In this document: piece after piece, positions 1-7,737 of the stretch | How positions within the stretch are numbered: position 1 is the stretch's first letter | Layout: each line of letters begins with the position of its first letter | DNA from: CAYTQK01 sp964439745 | GTDB lineage: Bacteria > Desulfobacterota > Desulfobacteria > Desulfobacterales > Desulfosudaceae | Direction: 5' to 3' | Length of the DNA stretch: 11,552 nt | Assembly: GCA_964439745.1 (NCBI GenBank) | Contig: CAYTQK010000085.1 | Span: forward strand, 1 to 11,552 | Notes under the pieces: model-generated | The model's input: the letters and a program-made list of their open reading frames with translations, nothing else | The model's database searches: none | What the model was told of the DNA's origin: nothing | Made by a program: the position numbers and the translations under genes

Positions 1-585
1 AACCCCGGCAATGGGCGCGTTGAATACGGCCGCGATGGCCGCCCCGGCCCCGGCCGCGGTAAACACTTTCATGTTTTTGCGGTTGAGGTGAAAGCGCTGG
101 GAGGCGAAAGAGCCGATGCCGCTGCCGATTTTGGCTGCCGGTCCTTCCGGCCCCAGGGGGGCGCCGGTGCCGATGGACAGGATCGAGGACGCCATGTGAA
201 AGAGCGTGGTCTTCAGGGGAATATACCCGTTCTTGATGACCAGGGCCTTGATAACGCTTTCCACCCCTTTCTGCCGGGCGGTTTTGGGAAACAGCGCGGT
301 CATGGCGCTGATAATAATGCCGCCCAGCAGGGGTACCAGGAAGATCGGGTTCAGCCGGACCGACAGCAGGCGCTGGAGATTGTCCGGCGCAAAAAAGACG
401 CGCATCGCCTCCACAACATAGTGAAAGCAGATGGCACCCAGGCCGGCCAGCACTCCGACCAAAACGGCAAAGAGAATCAGCAGCACGTAGCGGGAGATAT
501 CTGAAGAGCGGTAGATGCCGAAAAGTGATTTCTGCAGGGCCAGTAAAGAAAAACCGGCATTTCTTTTGGGCGAAGGGGCGACCAT
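1..585 (-). CDS. ClC-family chloride channel/transporter, N-terminal part (cut by window edge)
   Basis: Integral membrane protein of the voltage-gated chloride channel (ClC) family, which moves chloride, sometimes in exchange for protons, across the inner membrane. Reading from the ATG at 583-585 gives 195 residues with no stop before the window edge; a full ClC has about 400-600 residues. Hydrophobic segments lie at about residues 33-57 and 81-100. The second selectivity motif is present as GTGAPLGPEGPAAKIGSG (about 139-156), with the gating glutamate at about E147. A third conserved stretch, AAVFNAPIAGV, is at 185-195. The first selectivity motif, usually GSGIPE, is replaced by KGVESVI (about 106-112), so this is a divergent subfamily. 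The start lies 19 bases after the stop of the PTS EIIA gene; I see no strong ribosome binding site, so translation may be coupled. Any C-terminal CBS or TrkA domain would lie outside the window. Confidence 0.9.
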   Translation of the reverse strand, partial: MVAPSPKRNAGFSLLALQKSLFGIYRSSDISRYVLLILFAVLVGVLAGLGAICFHYVVEAMRVFFAPDNLQRLLSVRLNPIFLVPLLGGIIISAMTALFPKTARQKGVESVIKALVIKNGYIPLKTTLFHMASSILSIGTGAPLGPEGPAAKIGSGIGSFASQRFHLNRKNMKVFTAAGAGAAIAAVFNAPIAGV

Positions 586-604
586 GTCGTCTGGTTTCGA
601 AACG

Positions 605-1060
605 TCAGGATGTCGGGTTGTGGTTCAAAAGCTTCAGAAGATGGGACGCTGTCGGGGATTCAATCAGCTGGTTGAGGATGCTGTCCGTTTTCAGCAGGGC
701 CATGATCCGGGAAAGAAGACGCAGATATTCGGTGTGCTGCAGGTCTCCGGCCACGACCATGATCAGCAGGCGGGCCGGTTTTTTGTCAATGGCGTCAAAG
801 TCAATGCCGGCCCGGGAGATGCCGACCGCGAACGCGATCCGGCTGACTTCCTTTATCCGGGCGTGGGGCACGGCAATTTCAAAGCCGATGCCGGTGGTCA
901 TGATTTCTTCCCGGGCGATCAGGGCCGACACCAGGGTGTCGGTCTCCGCGCAGACGCCGGAGGCGGCAAAGACGCCGGCCAGCTCCCGGATGGCGGCGTA
1001 TTTTTCCGTCGCGGTCAGGTGTTTGATGAAACCTTCCTCGGTGTATCGGGTCAGATCCAT
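605..1060 (-). CDS. PTS EIIA type-2 domain protein (PtsN/fructose-type)
   Basis: A 151-residue single-domain protein of the PTS EIIA family 2 (fructose/mannitol/PtsN). Such proteins accept a phosphoryl group on a histidine from HPr or NPr and either pass it to a sugar permease or act as regulators. The signature REEIMTTGIGFEIAVPHARI spans residues 50-69, and the predicted phosphorylated histidine is H66 in the PHAR motif. No EIIB or EIIC gene is visible nearby, which favours a regulatory (EIIA-Ntr-like) role, perhaps acting on the adjacent ClC channel or another transporter; that is inference. The gene starts 36 bases after topA and ends 19 bases before clc, which fits one transcript. The ribosome binding site is weak. 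Naming it ptsN would go beyond the evidence, since several paralogues of this family are common. Confidence 0.9.
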   Translation of the reverse strand: MDLTRYTEEGFIKHLTATEKYAAIRELAGVFAASGVCAETDTLVSALIAREEIMTTGIGFEIAVPHARIKEVSRIAFAVGISRAGIDFDAIDKKPARLLIMVVAGDLQHTEYLRLLSRIMALLKTDSILNQLIESPTASHLLKLLNHNPTS

Positions 1061-1096
1061 AATATTGGCGCGGCCGGTTCCACCGCTCTCGGGTTG

Positions 1097-3367
1097 TTAT
1101 TTTTCCTGGTAGCCGCAATCCCGGCTGAGGCACTTGATGATGCGGCCGTCTTTTTTGGTTTCTTTTTCCACCATGAAAGGGGCGCCGCATTGGGGACAGG
1201 CCTTATCCACGGGTTTATCCCAGGTGGCGAACTTGCAGTCCGGAAACCGGTTGCAGCCGAAAAATACCTTTCCCCGCCGGGAGCGTTTTTCCACGATCTC
1301 TCCGTCGCACCCTTCTTCCGGGCATTTGACGCCGATGGGCCGGGCGTTCTGACCGGAATTAAGCGACTGGGTGTTCTTACACTCGGGATAGGCCGAGCAG
1401 GCCAGAAAATCGCCGTACTTGCCCTGCTTGACCACCATGGGGCTGCCGCACTTGTCGCAGGTCTTGCCCTCGGCCACGGTGAAATCCGGCTCCACCGGGG
1501 TAACTGCTCCCTTTTCGTCGCGGGTGTAGTTGCGGGAATAGGTGCATTCGGGGTAGCTGGAACAGGCCAGAAACTGGCCGTTTTTGCCGATCTTGATGCG
1601 CAGTTCCCGGCCGCATTCCGGGCAGGAAAGGCCGGTCGGCGCGCCCACCCCCTTGATGCTGAGCATCTCCTCCTGGGCCGATTCCAGCTTCCGGGCAAAA
1701 GAATCATAGAATTCGGACAGCAGGCCGGGCATCTCTTTTTGCGCCGATTCGATCCGGTCCAGGTCGGATTCCAGGTTGGCGGTAAATTCGATATCCAGAA
1801 TATCGGGAAAATTGGCCACCAGAAGATCGTTGACGAGAAAGCCCAGTTCGGTCGGGCGGAAGTACTTGTTGTGCAGTTCCACGTAGCCCTTGTCCCGGAT
1901 GGTGGAAAGAATGCTGGCGTAGGTGCTGGGCCGGCCGATGCCGTTTTCTTCCAGTTCCTTGACCAGCGAGGCCTCGGAAAACCGGGGCGGCGGCGCGGTA
2001 AAATGCTGCTTGGGGGTCATGGAGAGCAGTTTCAGGGCCTCTTTTTCCTGTAGTTCCGGCAGCCGGTTCTTGCCGCCCTCGGCGTCCTGCTGCTGCTCCT
2101 CCTCGGTCTGGTAGAGGGCCATGAACCCGGGGAATTTCACCGTCGACCCGCTGGCCGTAAACTGGTAGGGCCCGGCGGCAATGGCGATGGTTTTCTGGTC
2201 AATCAGGGCCTGGCTCATCTGGGAGGCCACGAACCGTTTCCAGATCAGCGAATACAGGACATACTGGTCCCGGGACAGGGCCGCCTTGATCTGCTCGGGA
2301 TGATTGGCCACGGCGGTCGGCCGGATGGCCTCGTGCGCGTCCTGGGCCTTGTTCTTGTTGGCGAAAAACCGGGGCTTGGTCAGGGCATATTCTTTTCCGT
2401 GGTTTTCCCGGATGAAGGCCTGGGCTTCTTCGGCCGCTTCGGCCGCGATCCGGGTGGAGTCGGTACGCATATAGGTAATCAGGCCGACCGGTTCGCCGGG
2501 CCCGAGATCAACACCTTCGTACAACTGCTGGGCCACGGCCATGGTTTTCTTGGCGGAAAAGCCCAGTTTTTTTATGGCTTCCTGCTGCAGCTTGCTGGTG
2601 ATAAAGGGCGGCTGCGGATTGCGCTTGATGGTTTTTTTGATGATCTTATCCACCGCGAACGATTGGACTTTCAAGTCGTCGTTCAGCACGGCGGCGTCTT
2701 TTTCGTTGTCGATGCTGATTTTTTTACCGTCTTTTTTGGCCAGGCGGGCGGAGAAGGCTGGCGGCTGCGCCCCTTCCAGTTCGGCGGTAAAGGACCAGTA
2801 TTCCTGGGGTTCAAAGGCGAAGATGGCCCGTTCCCGTTCACAGATCATGCGCACCGCCACCGACTGGACCCGGCCGGCGCTGAGGCCGTTGCGGACTTTT
2901 TTCCACAGCAGCGGCGAAATCTGGTAGCCCACCAACCGGTCCAGGATGCGGCGGGCCTGCTGGGATTCGTACTTGTGCTGATCCAGGGGCTGGGGGTTGG
3001 CCAGGCCGTTTTCGATCCCGTTTTTGGTCAGTTCGTGAAACAGGACCCGGTGATAATGCCGTTTCTTGTTGCCCAGGATTTCGGCGGTATGAAAGGCGAT
3101 GGCCTCGCCTTCCCGGTCCGGGTCCGGGGCCAGGTAAATTTCTTCGGCCTCGCCCACGGCCTTTTTCAGGGCGGTAATGACCTTCTGCTTCCCCTTGATG
3201 TTGACGTACTTGGGCGCAAACTGGCGGTCGATGTCAATGCCCAGTTCGCTGGGCGGCAGATCCCGCAGGTGGCCGGAAGTGGCGGTCACGTTAAAACGAT
3301 CACCAATGTGTTTCTTGATCGTTTTGACCTTGGTCGGCGATTCGACGATGATGACCGGTTTACTCAA
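1097..3367 (-). CDS. topA: DNA topoisomerase I (type IA)
   Basis: Type IA topoisomerase that relaxes negative supercoils by a transient 5'-phosphotyrosine link. The 756-residue protein is full length. The N-terminal Toprim domain has IIVESPTK (residues 6-13, catalytic E9) and DPDREGE (82-88). The active-site tyrosine is about Y299 in GLITYMRTDS, and the conserved HEAIRPT is at 345-351. Four cysteine-rich zinc ribbons follow at the C terminus, starting near C582, C637, C682 and C724; the third has a widened first pair (CPEEGC). The start is TTG at 3365-3367. It is the only start codon available between an in-frame stop at 3380-3382 and the conserved N terminus, and it is preceded by AGAGG with a 6-base gap. 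The 5' end overlaps the 3' end of dprA by 8 bases, implying translational coupling. Confidence 0.97.
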   Translation of the reverse strand: MSKPVIIVESPTKVKTIKKHIGDRFNVTATSGHLRDLPPSELGIDIDRQFAPKYVNIKGKQKVITALKKAVGEAEEIYLAPDPDREGEAIAFHTAEILGNKKRHYHRVLFHELTKNGIENGLANPQPLDQHKYESQQARRILDRLVGYQISPLLWKKVRNGLSAGRVQSVAVRMICERERAIFAFEPQEYWSFTAELEGAQPPAFSARLAKKDGKKISIDNEKDAAVLNDDLKVQSFAVDKIIKKTIKRNPQPPFITSKLQQEAIKKLGFSAKKTMAVAQQLYEGVDLGPGEPVGLITYMRTDSTRIAAEAAEEAQAFIRENHGKEYALTKPRFFANKNKAQDAHEAIRPTAVANHPEQIKAALSRDQYVLYSLIWKRFVASQMSQALIDQKTIAIAAGPYQFTASGSTVKFPGFMALYQTEEEQQQDAEGGKNRLPELQEKEALKLLSMTPKQHFTAPPPRFSEASLVKELEENGIGRPSTYASILSTIRDKGYVELHNKYFRPTELGFLVNDLLVANFPDILDIEFTANLESDLDRIESAQKEMPGLLSEFYDSFARKLESAQEEMLSIKGVGAPTGLSCPECGRELRIKIGKNGQFLACSSYPECTYSRNYTRDEKGAVTPVEPDFTVAEGKTCDKCGSPMVVKQGKYGDFLACSAYPECKNTQSLNSGQNARPIGVKCPEEGCDGEIVEKRSRRGKVFFGCNRFPDCKFATWDKPVDKACPQCGAPFMVEKETKKDGRIIKCLSRDCGYQEK

Positions 3368-4508
3368 TCGAGGCCTCTTTTAATAAGAAAAAGTTTCCGG
3401 GCTCCTGCTGAATAAGCCCTTTTAATTCCAGGTTCAACAGCGCGGCGGCTGTCTGCGCCGGCGCCAGCTCCGCTTTCCGGGAAATTTCGTCAATATGGGC
3501 CGGGTACGGTTCCAGGATGCCCAGCAGGGTGCTTTCCTCGGCGGAAAGGGCGGGGCGCGCGGCAGCTCCGCCCTTTTCCGGATCCAAGTTTTCCCCGGCC
3601 GACGGAAAAGACGGCGGCATGCCCAGCATGTGGGCGATCTCCCCGTAGATGTCGGCGGCGCTTTCCACCAGGGTGGCGCCCTGCTTGAGCAGTCCGTGGG
3701 TGCCGGTACTCTTGAAGGACTGGATGCTGCCCGGCACGGCAAAGACTTCCCGTCCCTGTTCCGCGGCCAGGCGGGCGGTGATCAGAGAGCCGCTTTTTTT
3801 GGCCGCTTCCACCACCACCGTGCCCACCGAGAGGCCGCTGATAACCCGGTTGCGCACCGGGAAATGGTGGGCTTCCGGCCCGGCCAGCACCGGGAATTCC
3901 GAGATGACGGCGCCGTTTTCGGCAATTTTTTCCGCCAGCCGCCGGTTTTCCCGGGGATAGAGATTGGCCAGGCCGCTGCCCAGCACGGCCCAGGTGGGGC
4001 CGCCGCCGTCCAGGGCTCCCTGGTGCGCGGCCGTGTCAATGCCCCGGGCCAGTCCGCTGACGATGGTCATGCCCCGGTCGGTCAAGTCCCGGGCCAGCTG
4101 CCCGGCCATGGACAGGCCGTAGCCGGTGGGGTGGCGCGAACCGACGATGGCCAGGCAGGCCGCGTCGGCGGTGAGCCGCCCCTTGACGTAGAGGTAGGGC
4201 GGCGGATCGGGAATCTCCCGCAGCAGAAGCGGATAGGCCGAATCGGTCAGGGTGACGACGTCAATATCGTGGCGGCGGCAGCGCTCGAGATTCTTTTCAG
4301 CGGCTTCCGGTGTTTTATGGGCGGCAATGGCGGCGGCCACTTTCTCTGAAATTCCCTCCACCCGGAGCAGGGCGCCGCGGTCAGCGGACAGGACCGCTTG
4401 CGGGGATCCGAAGGTATCGATCAGGCGTTTATACCCGTGGTTGCCGACGCCGGGAACGGCTTTCAAAGAAAACCAATCTGTCAGGTTGTCCGTTGACAAA
4501 GCAGTCAC
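3360..4508 (-). CDS. dprA: DNA processing protein DprA (Smf)
   Basis: DprA binds incoming single-stranded DNA during natural transformation and loads RecA; it is also widely kept in bacteria not known to be competent. The 382-residue protein has helix-hairpin-helix-like segments near the N terminus (VPGVG at 18-22, RVEGIS at 49-54). A Rossmann-fold DNA-binding domain follows, with IVGSRHPTGYG (121-131), SGLARGIDTAAHQGAL (151-166), FPVRNRVISGLS (216-227) and GSLITARLA (240-248). A C-terminal winged-helix (DML1-like) domain covers about 320-375. It starts 29 bases after secF. The start is uncertain: GTG at 4508-4506 gives the length used here but has no clear ribosome binding site, while TTG at 4499-4497 has GGGTGA five bases upstream and would shorten the protein by three residues. 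The 3' end overlaps topA. Confidence 0.96.
   Translation of the reverse strand: MTALSTDNLTDWFSLKAVPGVGNHGYKRLIDTFGSPQAVLSADRGALLRVEGISEKVAAAIAAHKTPEAAEKNLERCRRHDIDVVTLTDSAYPLLLREIPDPPPYLYVKGRLTADAACLAIVGSRHPTGYGLSMAGQLARDLTDRGMTIVSGLARGIDTAAHQGALDGGGPTWAVLGSGLANLYPRENRRLAEKIAENGAVISEFPVLAGPEAHHFPVRNRVISGLSVGTVVVEAAKKSGSLITARLAAEQGREVFAVPGSIQSFKSTGTHGLLKQGATLVESAADIYGEIAHMLGMPPSFPSAGENLDPEKGGAAARPALSAEESTLLGILEPYPAHIDEISRKAELAPAQTAAALLNLELKGLIQQEPGNFFLLKEASIE
3374..3378 (-). promoter_or_regulatory. Ribosome binding site deciding the TTG start of topA
   Basis: AGAGG on the minus strand lies 6 bases before the TTG at 3367-3365, inside the last codons of dprA. No other start codon exists between it and an upstream in-frame stop, so it fixes TTG as the topA start. 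Confidence 0.65.
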
Positions 4509-4537
4509 CCGCGATATAAGTTTTTCGTAAGACGTCC

Positions 4538-5578
4538 TCAGCTTTTGGCCTGGTACCAGAGCAGAATCGGACTGGCCACGAAAACCGAGGAGTAGGTTCC
4601 GATCAGCACGCCCACGATCAGCGCAAAGGCGAAATCATGGATAATGCTGCCGCCGAACAGAAACAGGGCGATGACCACGATCAGGGTGGTAATGGAGGTC
4701 AGAACCGTGCGGCTGAGGGTCTCATTGATGCTGGTATTGATGTTGTCCGCCAGTGACTGGCGGGTGTATTTTTTCAGGTTTTCCCGGATCCGGTCAAACA
4801 GGACGATGGTATCGTTGAGCGAGTACCCGATAATGGTCAGCAGGGCGGCGATGATCGGCAGGGTGAATTCCTTGTCAAACAGGGAAAAGACCCCCACGGT
4901 AATGGTCACGTCGTGGATCAGGGCCACGATGGCGCCCATGGCATATTTCAGTTTCAAAAACCAGAAGAGCGCCAGGGTGACGATCAGGGCCACCAGGATC
5001 AGGACGGGCACGCTGACATGAAACAGGGAAAAGAATTTGACCGCGCCGATGAGGCCGGCGGCCACGATGGCGCCCTCCACCCATTTGAGCTCAAACCGGC
5101 CGGAGATGTAAATATTGATGAAGAGAAGGGCGAAGAAAATGGCGAACAGCGCCTTGCCCCGAAGGTCCTGGCCGACCTTGGGACCTACCATCTCGATGCG
5201 CATGATTTCCGGGTCCTGTTCGGTGGCCGATTTCAAAGTTGTTATTACCCGTTCGGAAAAGTTCTCCTGGCCGGTAATCCCCGTCATCTCCGTATTGACC
5301 AGGTACTCGTAGTCGCCCGGTTTTTCAACGCCATACTCCTGGACAGTGGAAACATTGATGCCCATGGCGGTAAAACCGCTTTTGATGTCGTCGATGGCCA
5401 CGGGTTGCTGGAATTTCAACTGGATGAGGGTGCCGCCGGAAAAATCAATGCCGTATTTCGGCCCCTTGTGAATGATCAGGGTCAGAACCGAGAGCAGGAT
5501 AAGAACGGCCGAAAGGGCAAAGGCGACTTTCTGTTTGCCCAGAAAGTTGATATTGATATCGGGTTTGATGATCTCCAT
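4538..5578 (-). CDS. secF: Protein translocase subunit SecF, with extra membrane segment
   Basis: SecF pairs with SecD in the inner membrane and uses the proton motive force to help pull exported proteins through SecYEG. The 346-residue protein is slightly longer than the roughly 300-320 usual for SecF. It has an N-terminal membrane helix (about 18-37), the KYGIDFSGGT motif (41-50), a periplasmic domain, and a C-terminal helix bundle with IIGYSLNDTIVLFDRIREN (249-267). Between helix 2 (about 141-161) and the usual helix 3 (about 213-234) lies an additional hydrophobic stretch of about 46 residues (about 165-211) that would form two more helices, giving eight in all. The ATG at 5578 has AAGGA six bases upstream. 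The gene lies 22 bases downstream of secD and 29 upstream of dprA. Confidence 0.97.
   Translation of the reverse strand: MEIIKPDININFLGKQKVAFALSAVLILLSVLTLIIHKGPKYGIDFSGGTLIQLKFQQPVAIDDIKSGFTAMGINVSTVQEYGVEKPGDYEYLVNTEMTGITGQENFSERVITTLKSATEQDPEIMRIEMVGPKVGQDLRGKALFAIFFALLFINIYISGRFELKWVEGAIVAAGLIGAVKFFSLFHVSVPVLILVALIVTLALFWFLKLKYAMGAIVALIHDVTITVGVFSLFDKEFTLPIIAALLTIIGYSLNDTIVLFDRIRENLKKYTRQSLADNINTSINETLSRTVLTSITTLIVVIALFLFGGSIIHDFAFALIVGVLIGTYSSVFVASPILLWYQAKS
4922..5075 (-). repeat. Internal duplication within secF
   Basis: An identical 16-base string, GGCCACGATGGCGCCC on the plus strand, occurs at 4922-4937 and 5060-5075, exactly 138 bases (46 codons) apart and in the same frame. The two protein copies read ELKWVEGAIVA (163-173) and KLKYAMGAIVA (209-219), each followed by hydrophobic residues ending in FSLF. 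This suggests the extra SecF segment arose by tandem duplication of a helix-bearing unit. Convergence on similar membrane sequence cannot be excluded. Confidence 0.5.
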
Positions 5579-5600
5579 GGTGGTTCCTTGTATATGTTTT

Positions 5601-7175
5601 TTAAATGCTTAGCGCTTTTACCCGGCGTTTGAGCAGAAAGTATTCAAAAATCTGGCGGGTCACGATCAGCGAGGTAAACAGGCTGGCCAGGACCCCCAGG
5701 CTGAGGGTAACGGCGAACCCGCGGACCGGACCGGTGCCGAACTGAAACAGGACCAGGGCCGCGATCAGGGTGGTCACGTTGGCGTCCAGGACGGCCAGGG
5801 CGGCCCGGTCATAACCGGCCGTCAGGGCGGTGATGGGCGGTTTGCCCAGGTGGAGTTCTTCCCGGATGCGCTCAAAGATGATGACGTTGGCATCCACGGC
5901 CATGCCGATGGTGAGGATAATGCCGGCAATGCCCGGCAGGGTCAGGGTGGCCTGGAACATGGCCAGGCCGGCCGCGATCAGCAGGATATTGACCACCAGG
6001 GCAAAATCGGCCACCAGGCCGGCGCCCTTGTAATAGATGCCCATGAAGAGGAGAACGATAACCCCGCCCAGGCACATGGACAGCAGCCCCTTGCGGATGG
6101 AATCCTGCCCCAGGGAGGGGCCCACGGTCCGTTCTTCTATAATCTGAACCGGCGCCGGCAGTGCCCCGGCCCGCAGCACGATGGCCAGGTCATGGGCTTC
6201 CTTGTCGGTAAAATTGCCGGTAATCTGGGCCGAGCCCCCCGCAATCCGGTCCTGGATGACCGGCGCGGAGTATACGTTGTCGTCCAGCACGATGGCCAGC
6301 CTTTTTTTGAGATTGTTTTCCGTAATTCTTTCGAATATCCGGGCGCCCTTGCGGTTGAACTCCAGGCCCACGTACGGTTCATTGTAGCGGCTGTCGATCC
6401 GGACCCTGGCATCGGCCAGATCGGCCCCGGTCAGGGGGGCGCCTTTTTTGATTAAAAAGGGCGTCTTGGTGGTACGGTTGGTCTCCGGGTCGGTCTTGAC
6501 CTGGTAGAGCAGTTCACTGCCCGGCGGTACCCGCCCTTCCAGGGCCTGGCTGACGTCATGTTCCTCGTCCACCAGGCGGAATTCCAGTTGCGCGGTTTTG
6601 CCGATAAGGTCCTTGGCCCGCGAAGTGTCCGTTACCCCCGGCAGCTGCACCAGGATGCGGTCTTCTCCCTGGATGCGGATGCCGGGTTCGCTGACTCCGA
6701 ATTCGTCGATCCGGTTCCGGATCGTCTCCAGGGCCTGTTCGGTGGCCATTTTTTCTATGCGATCGGCCTCTTTATCGGGGACGCCGTAGGTCTGGACCAG
6801 CCGGCCGTTGCTTTTCCGGTCGGAAATAAGGGCCAGGCCCCGGAACTCTTCATCCAGCAGGGATTTGAGGGCGTTGATGTTCTCCTCTCCCCGGGCGGTG
6901 ATCTGAATGGATTCCTCCTGGATTTCGATATCGGTGTGGCGGAGGCGTTCTTCCCGGATGCGCTCCCGCAGTTCACGGGTCTGGCGATCGATCTGGGCCG
7001 CCACCGCCTTTTCCGTGTCCACTTCCAGGATCAGATGCATGCCGCCCTGGAGGTCGAGTCCCAGGTTAATGGTCTTATGCGGCCACCAGTCGGGATTGAA
7101 GGTGGGCAAAACCAGGATGACGGCCGCCACCAGCACGCCGGCCACCATTAACTGCTTCCATGGGATTTCTTTCAA
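5601..7175 (-). CDS. secD: Protein translocase subunit SecD
   Basis: SecD forms the SecDF complex that drives late steps of protein export at the inner membrane. With the start chosen here it is 524 residues: one N-terminal membrane helix (about 9-25), the NLGLDLQGG motif (37-45), the P1 periplasmic domain with its base and head parts, and a C-terminal bundle with GMAVDANVIIFERIREE (about 424-440), the conserved proton-path region. The start is ambiguous between two TTG codons. The one at 7181-7179 lies only 3 bases from AAGGA, while the one at 7175-7173 lies 9 bases from it and gives a typical MKEIPWK beginning, so I prefer the latter. No ATG fits. It sits 22 bases before secF and 37-43 bases after yajC, in the classic yajC-secD-secF operon. 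Confidence 0.96.
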   Translation of the reverse strand: MKEIPWKQLMVAGVLVAAVILVLPTFNPDWWPHKTINLGLDLQGGMHLILEVDTEKAVAAQIDRQTRELRERIREERLRHTDIEIQEESIQITARGEENINALKSLLDEEFRGLALISDRKSNGRLVQTYGVPDKEADRIEKMATEQALETIRNRIDEFGVSEPGIRIQGEDRILVQLPGVTDTSRAKDLIGKTAQLEFRLVDEEHDVSQALEGRVPPGSELLYQVKTDPETNRTTKTPFLIKKGAPLTGADLADARVRIDSRYNEPYVGLEFNRKGARIFERITENNLKKRLAIVLDDNVYSAPVIQDRIAGGSAQITGNFTDKEAHDLAIVLRAGALPAPVQIIEERTVGPSLGQDSIRKGLLSMCLGGVIVLLFMGIYYKGAGLVADFALVVNILLIAAGLAMFQATLTLPGIAGIILTIGMAVDANVIIFERIREELHLGKPPITALTAGYDRAALAVLDANVTTLIAALVLFQFGTGPVRGFAVTLSLGVLASLFTSLIVTRQIFEYFLLKRRVKALSI

Positions 7176-7184
7176 TGTCAATTG

Positions 7185-7189
7185 TCCTT
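7185..7189 (-). promoter_or_regulatory. Ribosome binding site deciding the secD start
   Basis: AAGGA on the minus strand lies 9 bases before the TTG at 7175 and 3 bases before the TTG at 7181. The 9-base spacing is the more usual, which favours the downstream TTG. Confidence 0.55.
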
Positions 7190-7218
7190 ACGGTTTGTCG
7201 ATTGCCGGGTGGATCGGC

Positions 7219-7578
7219 TTATTTGTCCTTCTTCTCTTTATCGTTTCTGGCGGCCGGGGCGTCCTGCTTCTTGCCGGCGATGCTCTGACGCGATACCTTC
7301 AGCCGGACCCGGTCGGCCACTTCCAGCATGACGGTGGTGTCGTCCACCTTGGTCAGTTTGCCGTGAAGGCCGCCGTTGGTGATGACCTGGTCGCCCGGCT
7401 TGAGGTTGTTGACCATTTCCTGGTGTTCCTTGGTCTTTTTCTGCTGGGGACGGATCAGCAGGAAATAGAAAATAATGAATATGATGATCAACGGAGCCAG
7501 CCCCATCAGTCCGCTGCCCTGCGGCGCTCCCTCCGGGGAAGGGCTCTGCCCCATGGCATAAACAATGTCTGCAAACAA
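7219..7578 (-). CDS. yajC: Preprotein translocase accessory subunit YajC
   Basis: Small inner-membrane protein that associates with SecDF and the Sec holotranslocon. The 119-residue sequence has a short N-terminal region, one membrane helix at about residues 24-42 (LMGLAPLIIIFIIFYFLLI), then the family signature RPQQKKTKEHQEMVNNLKPG (43-62), a compact beta-rich domain, and a charged lysine/aspartate tail. The start is TTG at 7578-7576, supported by a near-perfect AAGGAGG five bases upstream. The first ATG in frame, at residue 9, has no such site. It is the first gene of the secDF block, and its leader (7579-7737) is where an operon promoter would be expected. Confidence 0.95.
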   Translation of the reverse strand: MFADIVYAMGQSPSPEGAPQGSGLMGLAPLIIIFIIFYFLLIRPQQKKTKEHQEMVNNLKPGDQVITNGGLHGKLTKVDDTTVMLEVADRVRLKVSRQSIAGKKQDAPAARNDKEKKDK

Positions 7579-7737
7579 GGTTTCCTCCTTCGGGTGTATT
7601 AAACCCTTGTATTTATTGGTATTTTATGGTCGACGCGATGGCCTGCCGCCATGAATCAACAACAGGTACCATACTCTGTAAAGGATATATCATGTCCAGG
7701 TCAAGGACTATTGCTTATTTTTGTAAAAATCTCCGGT
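7579..7737 (-). other. Intergenic leader between the ribonuclease gene and yajC
   Basis: 159 bases without a gene. On the minus strand a weak promoter-like pair is visible: TTGACC at 7704-7699 and TTTACA at 7682-7677, spaced 16 bases, with a poor -10 match (3 of 6). An AT-only inverted repeat, ATTTTT-GT-AAAAAT, lies at 7717-7730 just past the ribonuclease stop, and a 5-bp dyad ATGGC/GCCAT lies at 7638-7652. None is a convincing intrinsic terminator, so read-through from the ribonuclease gene into yajC remains possible. Confidence 0.4.
7584..7590 (-). promoter_or_regulatory. Strong ribosome binding site of yajC
   Basis: AAGGAGG on the minus strand, 5 bases before the TTG at 7578. It is the best Shine-Dalgarno match in the window and supports TTG as the yajC start. 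Confidence 0.75.

Noticed and set aside
515..2053. Long plus-strand open frame (512 codons) opposite the PTS EIIA gene and topA
   Set aside because: It is an antisense shadow of GC-rich codons; its translation shows no domain and the opposite strand carries unmistakable EIIA and TopA.
2300..3415. Plus-strand open frame (371 codons) opposite topA
   Set aside because: Antisense shadow; rich in G, F and D with no recognisable motif, while the minus strand encodes the TopA catalytic core.
7717..7730. AT-only palindrome as terminator of the ribonuclease gene
   Set aside because: The stem lacks G-C pairs and there is no separate U-run, so it would not act as a standard intrinsic terminator.
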